From assembly GCF_964199755.1 (NCBI RefSeq), contig NC_133896.1, forward strand, positions 90,876,215-90,940,214: a stretch of 64,000 bases of DNA, given 5' to 3'. Source of the stretch: Larus michahellis. Taxonomy: Eukaryota > Chordata > Aves > Charadriiformes > Laridae. The stretch's first letter is position 1. Each line of letters begins with the position of its first letter. A model generated the notes under the pieces. That model saw only the letters and a program-made list of their open reading frames with translations, had not been told where the DNA came from and did no database searches. The position numbers and the translations under genes were made by a program. Of this stretch, positions 39,063-64,000 are shown piece by piece.

Positions 39063-40594
39063 TCTCTAATCTTTCCACAACAGAGACTATGTCCAAAAAA
39101 AAAACCAAACCAGAATGTGTCCTGTTCTATCCATGTTCTGTATCACCTCCTAAAGACACAGAATAAGATGGTTAGAGAGAAGATTCTCAGTTCTATGTGT
39201 AGGCTTCCCTTGGCTAAGTCTTTTTTGGCTCATGGCAACAAGGACCTACACTTGAAAACTCAAAGTCTCCTTTGAAAACTAAGTCATCTCTTCTCTGGCA
39301 GCTTTACGATCCATATCATGAAATGGGGATCTATTCCATACTAAACAGCTCTACCTAGTTAGGTTTCTTTTCTTTTGACTTTTTAGTGCCAAGACAATGG
39401 AAGAAACATCCCTCACAGAAAGGTTAAATAGTGTTTAATTATTTTTGGAATTGTTTCATGCATTCACTTTCCTTCAAATAACTTTTTAAAAACTCTTCTG
39501 TCCTTAATGGATTTTGTTTTAATTATTGGCATGTAGAACTAGTCAAACAGGGCTCTCACCATTGCTGACCTTATTTTTCTTATGCATGACAGGGTTTTCT
39601 TAGTCTCAAATGTGAACTATAGAAGTAAGTGGCAAATATAATCAGGAAAGGGTTACTTGTTTGCATACTGAAGTTTGTAAGTGAAGAAAATGCTCAATGG
39701 TTACAGACAAGCAATTCCCACTTGTGTGTATATGGTTGCATGTTTGATGTGATCAAAATGAACAGCATTAGACTAACCAAGTACCTCCAAAGGTTCAGAA
39801 ATCTTATTTCAAAAGGATGCAACTCATAAAACAAACATACTAGTTTGAAAATGAAAGAAAGAGGTAGGAATTGAAGATCAGTTGCAGATAACAAAAGAGG
39901 ACTGAAACAGCATGACTAAGGAGCGCCCTGAAAACATATGAACCTTAACTAATGGAGACTGTGAAGGTAAATGGGAACAAGGAGCCCATAATAATGAGCT
40001 GCCTGAAATACTCAGAAGAAGAAAAGAAAAAAAAAAGAAAAAAAAAAAGGGGGAAAAAAAGCAGAGACTGCAGGAATTCAGATACCATTATTCAAGAGAT
40101 CAAAAATTACTGAGCTGTGATATTGCCCTTATTATTTACTAGATCTCATAGTATTTTATAAATAATGATGAATTTACATAAAATCAGATCCGAGTACAAG
40201 TAAAACACTAGCAAATTTACTCTGTAGTTTGGGTTTTTAAGGCACTTCTTTGGTGTTCAGAAGGTCAAATCCACAACTTTTTTTCAATGACTAATGGCCA
40301 AAAAGTTGAGTAGCTTCATGAAGACAGACTGAAAAAGCCAAAAACCAGATGTAATGGCTGTGTATTCTGGTCTTGTATCTTGAAAATAAACTGAACCATT
40401 TTTAGACTCCTAAGTCAAATGAAGTTTTGAGAGCTGCTGAGGTATCTCCCTTTGATTTGGCATTACCTGCCAAGAATATACAGGACTTCTGTATATAGGA
40501 CTTCTGTCTGGTCATCTCTCCTTCCTTAAGCATTTATTATTTCCTGACTCAGATCATTTCTCAAACAAGTTTCTGTGTAGTAAATGTGTTTCAC
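39063..40594. other. Unassigned intergenic sequence
   Basis: No gene recognised. It contains a GA/A-rich tract at about 40013-40060 and a small duplication of AGGACTTCTGTATAT-type sequence near 40480-40505. Confidence 0.5.
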
Positions 40595-41049
40595 TGTTGT
40601 GGATTAACCCCGGTAAACAATTAAGCCGAATGCACAAGCAAAGCAAAATAAAGAATTCATTCACTACTTCCCATCAGCAGGCAGCTGTTTAGCCGTTTCC
40701 AGGAAAGCAGGGCTTCATCACATGTAATAGTTTCTTGGGAAGACAAAGTCCCCCTCCTTCCTCCTTCTTCCCCCAGCTTTTATTTCTGAGCACAACGTCA
40801 TATGGCATGGACTATCCCTTTGGTCAGTTGGGCCCAGCTCTCCCAGCTGTGTCCCTTCCCAACTTCTTGTACGCTGCCAGCCTACTTGCTGGTGGGTGGT
40901 GTGAAGAGCAGAAAAGGCCTTGATGCTGTGCAAGTGCTCATCAGCAATAACTAACACATCCATCTGTTATCAACTCTGTTTTAGTCACAAATCTAAAACA
41001 CAGCATCATGTGAGCTACTATGAAGAAAATTGACTCTACCCTAAATTCA
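40595..41049 (-). mobile_element. ERVL-type solo LTR, minus strand, internally deleted
   Basis: Read on the minus strand it starts TGAATTTAGGG and passes ATTTTCTTCATAGTAGC. It has the poly(A) signal in AAATAAAAGCTGGGGGAAG (near 40788-40770), then a CTTTGTCTTCCCAAGAAAC block, and ends GGGGTTAATCCACAACA. These are landmarks of an ERVL LTR family widespread in birds (remembered family features). Against that pattern the distal part, between the GCTTTGCTTGTGCATTCGGC stretch and the terminal GGGGTTAA, is shortened. No internal retroviral region flanks it, so it is a solo LTR. No matching 5-bp target-site duplication was seen. Confidence 0.85.
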
Positions 41050-44000
41050 ATTAATTTTCTCTATATATTATTGTGCAGGAAGTCTAGATGGCTAAGTGAC
41101 AGCAGAAGACACCAGTGTGGGAGAAACCCCAAAACTAGTCATTATAATAATGATATAAGACAAGAGTCCAGCCCCCAAACCTCCAAACTTGGCCCAGATA
41201 TCTAACGCACAGCCTCAGGAGAATAAATAAAAGCAACTTGCATTACGTACCTAGTTATTTTATGTGCTTCTGTATCCTATTTGCATATTCTTCAGGTATG
41301 CCTCCAGAAAAGAAAATACTGTAGAATTTGCCTGAACTTTTCTGTAAGTCCTATGTTACTCTGTAGTTCTCTGCTTTGGAAGCTGCTATCGAGTTACCAT
41401 TAAAAATCAAGATTCTAGTAACAATGTAGCATTTGTGTCTGACTATAAGGACAAGTTCAAAGGTAAAACTGCAGTTCCTGAGAAGAAAATAAATATGCTT
41501 TCTATAAGCAGAGGAGAATTTTAGGTATAGGTGTCTTGCAAAAGTGAAGGTATGTACAGATGAACTTTTAAATGGATTTCAGCAATTTGGAGTCTGCAAA
41601 CATGATAATGAAAAACTGGTTTGGAAATCGGTAAGCTATCTCATTTCTGACCTTCGGCAATGTCACTCTGAATGACAAGTCTGTTATGAGGGGGGACATG
41701 GTAGTTTTTTTCACATTACAGTTGAAAATAAGTGGTTATGCCTTTGTTCTCATGGGCCTCATCTTTTCAGTACATTATTATACGCAGTCAGCACTACAAC
41801 ATGTGCAGTTATGTTTCTCTTTATTTCAGTTTTTTGAATTTGATCCCTTTGCTTTTTATTATGAGCCGATACTGAATGTACCAGTTTGCATACCTTTTGC
41901 ACAGGGCTGAGCGCATAAGTGGAGGTGCCCCACAGACAAATACAATTCTAGGCTTCCTTGAATTGTTTGTTACTCCAGAAGAGGCTTGTGCCTGAAGCTG
42001 AAATTAATATGATTAAGAGGTAGACAGAAGATTAGGGGAAGACCCAGGGGAAAGTATATACATGAGGAATCTCTCAGAAGGTTGAGGTTTTTTCTGTATT
42101 TTAGCTCCAGGATAAGATTTTCTTATAATGTCTCATTTTCTAGCAGGCTATTCATATTAGTTTTAGTATCAGGTTGCATGTGATATTAAAAACGGAGCTT
42201 GTATTTGTCACAGTGTTGCAAAGACCTCTAAAGAAGCTTGTGATTCTATAATGTAATAAAACTAGGGAACGTCTTGGTCGTATCTTTTCCTGTCAGGGAG
42301 TGGCCCCAATGCTACTGATTGAAAAAAGGCATTTGGGATAGAAATAGAGAGTTTTAAAAGACAACTTGGCAGACTATTCCATACTCAAAGAATTATATGG
42401 AAATACATAGAGAAGGAGCTGCTGGAGTTGTAAGCAAAGAGGACGAAAGGACAGAAATAGAAAAATACTTCCTTCCTACTAAAGAAAATCCAGACATACA
42501 GGATGTTAAAATATGAAGACAAATGCACATCTAGAAGATGTGCAAGATATTTCTTAGCATAGATCATAAAAAGGGGTATCAGAAACACTTGTCATCAACA
42601 ACACAGACATGACTGTTGAGAATTAAAGCATTTATTTAGTCAGCTTTTAGCAATATCCTCTGACCAGTCAATAGGAGAGCTGGTCTCACATAGGCAGAGA
42701 CACTTAAATATAAAGATGTTATTACTTTGGCATTCAATTATATGCCAGAATCTTTGGACTTAGGTCTTTGGAAAGTATTGGTGATGTAAGCTTTTAGAAA
42801 AGATCTAACCAAGAAAATACAGAGGTCCTACTATATTGCTTTACCCTTTTGTTTTTAATAGTGAAGAGTTGTGTTATAGTTAGGAAATGCATTCATTTTT
42901 CAGCATTCACCCGTATTCGAGTTTAAATAGGTCATCTATTTTGTATTGTGAGGAGATAGTTCTGACACTAGATCGTTTGATCTGTATTGATTGTTCTGCC
43001 AATAAGAGAAACATCATTGTGGCTGCATTTGTGCTTTCCTAAGGGAGCGTTCCCTCAGGTTCTCCTAGCACCCAGTTCACCAACTTCTTGGAAAGCCCTC
43101 TTAAAAACACTCAAAAATCACTTCCAGTGGTGCTCTCATTACCTGATCAATGTTCAAGGCTACAGATCAAATATTCATGAAGGAAAAATGTTGAACAAAA
43201 CCATAAATGGCAGCTCCTGTTTGGAGTGATGGAGGGGGAAATGCATTGCTACCATATGTAAAAAGCATTTCAAAATATCCTATCTTTGCCCTTCAGAGAG
43301 AATAGGAGGAGAACATTCTGACTTGTTGTGAAAAGGTGGTGGCTAAAGATCTTAGCGCAACCAAATAACCTGGACTGACCACATGCCTTCTTTCAACATG
43401 GATTCCACCAGACCATGAGTCTGATGAAACTGTTATGCTCTCAGTCCAGCTAGGATCACCATCTGCAAGCTGGTGAACCACTCCTTCTCTCAGCCCCTCC
43501 CTGGTGAGATTAGTATTTGTTAAAGGTCACTTGCTTTAGAATTACGATTGACACCCAGATATGTGTGTGCAGGCTGTCCAGAGCCAGTGCCAGCTGTTGA
43601 CACAATGCCATGAAAGTGACCTTTTGCACATTGACATTTATGATCCATTCCTGATTATTTCTTATGTGGAATATCATGTGGTTTTACCAACGGGAGTTGG
43701 TGAGGCCCATCCTGAACATTGAGACATAGGAGGAATAAGCGTGCTGGTGTTCTCAAGCATCTCAGCTCCATCCCCAGTGTATCACATTCGAGTGAGACAG
43801 TCTCTATTGCTTCAACAGTCCGGGGCACTGTCCCCATGAGACCAAACAAGCAAGCAGTACGATGACCATAGCTTGAATAAAGAACTAACTCTTATCTGAA
43901 TCCTTTAGATTCTGTTTCATGTCTGTCCTAAATGATAGTATGTGGAAGCAGTATGTACATCTATGTGCAAAAGCAGCATAGATGGAGTTCTGGGAAAATT

Positions 44001-46035
44001 ATGAGCAGCTGTGATCTCATTGCTTTATAAAAAAACCAACCAAACAAACAAAAAAAGGGAAATAGAATCATAAATCGAATTCTTCTGCTTGCTTCTGCCT
44101 TGTACCTCCTTAAAACTTATTCTTGTCATTTTATCTTTCCGTTTAAGTGCAAGAAAATTTATTGTATCCCACTTAGTGTTTTCATCTTTGGAATGTTTGG
44201 ATTTGTCACATTTAGTTCAAGTTCTAGCATTTGCTATGTAAGTAATCATCATCTACAGCTAAATGTTAATAGCAGCTTTCTTCAGAAACCTTGTCTGAAC
44301 TCACAGTTTATAACCAGCTTAAACAAATAGTTGAAGAGAAAATTTTCATCCTATAATGTACATTTCTCATTGATTTACTGTAAAAATTGGTTGAGGAATT
44401 GGATTCCTGTGCTTCTTTTCTCCTTTTCTGACTATAGCAGTATGACGAAATTCTTTCTCTAATGAGAGAGAAAAAAAACCTTTAAGGAGATGTGGACATT
44501 TTTGGTAGAGGCAAAGTGGCCCCAGTGCCATTCATTAAGAATGGACTTTGATGTGGTCAGGTTTCAGTATATTAGCAATTTTATTGACATCTAACAACAA
44601 TCCTTTGCTTACAGCTGAGTTTTTCAAGAGTATAGAAGGCACTTAAATAGTTTATGGAAATTCATTAATCAGGATTCATTTCATCAGTCCGACTTGCAGT
44701 TTCTTTGCCTTGTTTTCTTTAATGTGTAATATAAGATGAAGCCCTTAACCAGGTTTGAAAGAAAACCATATTAATCATTTAAGAAATGCTGTAAACATCA
44801 GATTCAGCAAGCCACGATTATACACACAAAACTGGGTTATCTGTATCTGTTTTGCATCTGTATTACCGAGAAAACTCTCTGTAACTATTTTTATTTTTTA
44901 TTGCAAGCAGCTAGAGCAAGGACTATTACCTCACCATCCAAAACAGGTCATTCCACCAACAGGAAAATAAGGCTTCTTCTCCAAAGAGCTTCTATTGCAG
45001 TTTCGACTCAATGACTTCAAAAAATAAGGGCCATGATAGTTCTTATTTTGAACTGGAAATAGGTATTTGAAACTCTACAAATTTTGTATAAAGAAATTTC
45101 TGAAGAGGATTGCTGTGGAAAAACAGCTTTAATCCAAAAAATTTAACATAGATCCAAACACGACAATCCAAACAATTTGTAAACTAATGTCTGTGATTGC
45201 TACTAGAGGAACAAACACAAAAATTGGCCCATGATATTTATTTTAGACACAAAGAAGCAGACAAAATACTCCATATATGTAAAATTTTTATTTTCAGCAA
45301 AATACTTCTCATTTTACTACAAGCAACTGGATCAAAACATTCATTCTTATCACATTATTATAAACTCAGAAGTTGCTTCAGTAATGTAGAAGATAGTTTG
45401 AAGTTAGCAGTTTCAAGGAGGAGAGGAATGCCTGCTTTGAAATTATTGCAAAGTTGTTAGGAGGGCGAGGAAGGACATCTTGCAACAGCAAGGAGGAGCA
45501 ACGCTGTTTTGGAATTTTAGGATACAACTCAAAATGCAAAAAATTGAAGAATATCCTGAAGCAGCACATTCATTCAGAATAGTGCAGCAAGAGTACATCT
45601 CACATTGCCTTTGTGAGACTGTAGTCATTGCTGTTTCCAAGCGTGAGCCAGATTGCATTGAACCAGCTCAAATGTTAGTTTAGTGTCTCCTATTACTTCA
45701 TCATCTGAGGTTCACATGGGCACAGCTCATGTGATATATGTCCTAATGGAAGAGGATGGGTATTCCACACTTACGTGTTAAATTTAATATTTCCAACTTC
45801 TGGTGTGCCCATTATATCTGCTGACTTTTCCCACCTCAAATTTTATTCTGTTGTTCTTCATCCTCCAGATCGAATAAATTATGCTAAAAATGGTCTGCAC
45901 CACTCATCATCGACACAAAGATTATGCAAAGTTGACTGGGGAATCACTGACTATTGGTAAAATATTCTGCTCCCTCTTGAATGAGGTCTTTTTCCAGGAT
46001 TTTTTTTTAATATGCAAGTCACCTCAGAAAAATGG
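41050..46035. other. Unassigned intergenic sequence
   Basis: AT-rich, no gene or repeat family recognised. Frames at 43293-43481 and 43655-43849 (minus) are short and have no known domain. Confidence 0.5.
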
Positions 46036-46266
46036 AAGCCAAATTCCAATAGCAGTCAGGAAGAAATTTTTTACAGTGAGAGAGGTGAAACACTGGAGCA
46101 CGTTGCCTAGAGAGGTGGTAGATGCCCCATCCTTAAAAACATTCAATGTCAGATTGGGCACGGCTCTGAGCAACCTGAGCTGATTGAAGACATCCCTGCT
46201 TATTGCATGAGGGTTGGACAAGATGACCTTTAAAGGTCCATTCCAACCCAAACATTCTATGATTCT
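46036..46266 (+). mobile_element. CR1 LINE 3'-end fragment, plus strand
   Basis: About 230 bp covering the last coding block (RKKFFTVREVKHWSTLPREV, DAPSLKTFNVRLGTALSNL) and the 3' UTR (GGTTGGACAAGATGACC, GTCCATTCCAACCC), ending in CATTCTATGATTCTC. A strongly 5'-truncated copy. Confidence 0.92.
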
Positions 46267-48508
46267 CTATCTTATTTAAATTAGGCAACTCCAAAGAGAG
46301 GCATGTTGCCTAAGAGGAAATAAATCACACAGTTCTGATGCTGTTCTGTGCATGGGTTCCATGCAAGGAGTTTGAAAGCTAACTATTACAGATTGTAATT
46401 CTACAAGAGAAGGCACTTCCTTAAAAATATCTGCTACTGGATTTCTTCTTTTCTGTTCTGTCTCCTGTAATGTCAATATGTTGTTTTGAGTTCCAAGATC
46501 AAAATTCTCATAATTGTTTATAGCAATGAAGAAGAACACAAATCAGAACCAGGGCTTACACAGCTTATACTTCAAACTAGTTGTAAAAATATTATTTATT
46601 ATTTTTATTATGTCACAAAGAGGAGTCCTTTTGTAGAATTAGCTATATGTGGCTCTATCATAATTGTATTTTTGCAGGTTTTCAAGCTAGTGAAAAGACT
46701 AACATGCTTGGGGGCAGGGGGAGGCCTGTGGAGAGTTCTCCACTTCCTGCTATTTCCTATTCACTATGAAAGAAAATTCATCTACAGTTAGAGCAGCAAC
46801 CCACAGTTCTGGTAAATGTGGCACTTTGTTCCTATTTCCAAAGACCACCAGTACAAACCTCAAAGGTTTTGGGAAGGACTGACAATACTTAAGTGAGCTA
46901 GACCAGGCAACACTTTCAATTCAACAAAATGAGTCAACTCAAAAGTATGCAGCTGAATTCCGGAAAGAGAGTCTTCTGTCAGTCTTCCACTGGAACATAA
47001 ATAAACGTTCAAGTAAGAGAAAGAGGACATTTAAATAAACACACATAGTTGCAAAGATCATGATGCTCACTACAGCACCTGCAAGAGAGGAGATGTAGGA
47101 GATGTTTGCTGTGATATTTCAACACAAACAGAAATCCACTGGATTCAGCTTTTTCATTATCTCCTTTGATTTTCACAGGGTGACTTGGCTCAAAATCTAG
47201 TGTTGGATAATAATCCTTGGTTTCTTAAAAAACAAAGTTTCTGTTACCAGTCCCATTGCAAGGAAATGTTAAGACCATCGATTGCTTTCCACACTCCTGA
47301 GAATACAAAAAACCTCGAAATGACAGTCCATTTCTCTGAACGTTTCTCCATTTTTCTTAAGGTGTCCCTAGCCAGGTGACAAACTGACAGCATCATGCCT
47401 GTAAGGGAACTGTGCGGATGACTCGGTTGTTCATTGCATAGTTTTAGGCTTTCAGAGAGAGAGAGAACACCAGTTTATGAACCACCTCTGCAGTAGCTCT
47501 TATTCATCTATCCAACATTTCCTCTCCATTTCTTTCAGTGCTATATTGTATCTCACTAGCCAGCCTTGATGGCTCAATAATTCAGAGAACTATGGTTCAG
47601 AATCTTACTCTTTCACAGAAAACAAAAGACCAGCTTCAGCTCACTTAGGAGATTAATAGTTCTGCTGAAATTCACACTGCTGAAAGTCACCTAACCAGGT
47701 CATACGTGCTCTCATTAGGAAAAGAAGTTCCCACTTCAGATCCTTCAGAATCCTCACAGGAATAACAATCACTTCATTTCAAAAGCTTAAAGTGCATTCA
47801 TGTGACAACAAAATAAAACAAACAAACAAACAAAACCACCACCAAAAAAACCCCAAACAACGAACAAAAACAAAACCAAAATCAAAACAGTCCTGCTAAG
47901 ATAGCAATATTGAAAATGAAGCTAATAGAGACTGCCTTTCTTCAGAGGGCAAAATCTGCCAGGCCCTGAATGCCAGCTGAGTAGTTAGAGTCCTTTTAAT
48001 CATCACAGTGTCAGCAACTACCTTCATTCCTGAGCTTTGTAACTAAGGGGTTTTTTTCAGTGCTGTAGCAAATCATAAAACAGAACTTCAGTCAGTTCTC
48101 TATGCTGTGAGAGCATTGGGATTTTGTGAAACTGGAGGGAGAGATTATACCGTATGTAGCAGTCTGGGAGAGGGTTACTCATCACTTCTTTGTAAATGGA
48201 TGAAATCCATTGCTGGCTTCTTTTGTGCATTTCTGTAGGCATTACAAAGCATAACAAACCGCCACAGACCTTAGCTCAACAAGCCCACCAAGTTGGTGCA
48301 AGTACCAGTGCAACAGCAGGGACACTTAAAAGTAGGAGAGAAAAGACTGCATTCATGTGTCATAGCATAGATGTCATGAACTGTTCACCAGCAGAGTTCT
48401 TCAAGGCTGACAAATGTGTGTAGCATGCTGGAGTGTGTATGAATAGTTGGAGAAGGCAACTGTTGTGGCAAAAGTGATCTGTATTGTGGAGTTAAAAAAA
48501 GAGGCTTC
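46267..48508. other. Region downstream of the TRPV6-like stop, including its 3' UTR
   Basis: The part next to 48508 must hold the 3' UTR of the minus-strand channel gene, but its end cannot be fixed from sequence alone. An ATTAAA hexamer on the minus strand lies at 48000-47995. An A-rich AAAC-type low-complexity tract lies at 47806-47887. No other gene is seen. Confidence 0.5.
47806..47887 (+). repeat. (AAAC)n-like low-complexity tract
   Basis: Plus-strand A/C-rich stretch built from CAAA and AAAC units with CCACCACC and CCCC interruptions. Confidence 0.85.
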
Positions 48509-63285
<14,777 letters not shown>

Positions 63286-64000
63286 CTGTAAGACACAGAA
63301 ATAAAACCTTGACTTCCAAGAAAGCAGCTTGAGGCTGATCAGTAGCCTGCAGTTCATATTTCACTCATGGTAAATTTAATTTTTTTGGAACTTCATCCAT
63401 AGTGGCTATAAGATGTAGCTTTGAAGATATCCCTCTTACGTGCAGAAGGTTGGACTACAGATTTTCCAGAGGTCCCATTCTATTTAAACGTTTTATGAAT
63501 TCATGAAAACTGTCTTCACAACCTGCCAAAAAAACCCAACAGGATGCCCTTTCTAGATTTTTTCTGGGGAAAAACAAGACATGCCACACTCTTCCAGGAA
63601 GCACACTGAAAGCTCATGTCTCTCAGAAAGGACTATACTTTCCTTCATGGGACATGAAGGCGAGGTCAAGACAAAGCTGCCAAAGATGACTGTCTCTAGT
63701 CCATCAAACTAGGTATTAGAATTTTTAAAACCCCATCATTACTATCTTAGTGGTTTCAGGATTCTGTCTGGCATTTCTCTGTAGTCAATGAGAACCATTC
63801 TTTAAAACCTGGCTCAGAGTCCAGACTCAAAAGCAGTGGCCACATTTGCTTTCAATCCCTATTCTTTGTCAACCAAAGAACCAGTTTTTCTCCTTTCAGA
63901 GGAGATCGGGTAGGTGTCCCCGTTGTTACACATGACTATGGCAGAAAGCAAACTGTACATATCCTTGCAATTCCACTATAGCCAACAGGCCCACCTGTGG

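Noticed and set aside
63361..64000. Search for exon 3 of the intact gene near the right edge
   Set aside because: No match to the expected ETALH...MTSELYEG block on the minus strand; the CCACAG|GTGGGC at the very edge is not in a recognisable exon.

Overview
The window looks like avian nuclear DNA. It is AT-rich and intron-rich, and its dispersed repeats are almost all CR1 non-LTR retrotransposons, several ending in ATTCTATGAT-type tails. It also holds one ERVL-type LTR of a form common in birds. No bacterial, viral-genome or organelle gene organisation is visible. Assignment to a bird is an inference from repeats and gene content; no species can be named.

Right part (about 48.5-63.3 kb, minus strand): twelve consecutive exons of an epithelial calcium channel of the TRPV5/TRPV6 family, best called TRPV6-like. 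They correspond to exons 4-15 of the mammalian layout. All have GT-AG splice sites and phases that join without a frameshift, giving 607 residues plus a stop codon. They cover the later ankyrin repeats, S1-S6, the pore with the IIDGP selectivity filter, the TRP helix and the C-terminal tail. Exons 1-3 and the promoter lie beyond the right edge. Intron 7 (6.3 kb) carries an oppositely oriented CR1 copy.

Left part (about 0.2-5.8 kb, minus strand): four exons of a second TRPV5/6-like copy in the same orientation, corresponding to exons 2-5. Exon lengths match the family (98, 123, 138 and 99 bp) and all splice sites are intact, but the four exons together contain five in-frame stop codons. This is a unitary-type pseudogene of a tandem paralogue, cut by the left window edge. 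Many of its differences from the intact gene are silent, so the copy seems to have been under constraint for a long time before it died. This is the most interesting signal in the window.

Middle part (about 5.8-48.5 kb): a 42-kb stretch without a recognisable host gene. It holds CR1 copies of different ages (including an older plus-strand CR1 split by a younger minus-strand CR1), a very old CR1-L3-like remnant with a 26-bp tandem duplication, one LTR, simple repeats and two short near-perfect hairpins about 200 bp apart. The many short open frames there are either CR1 fragments or look like chance frames.

Together the two TRPV copies form a tandem calcium-channel locus in which one member is intact and the other is dead. 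No previously undescribed biochemical system was found.
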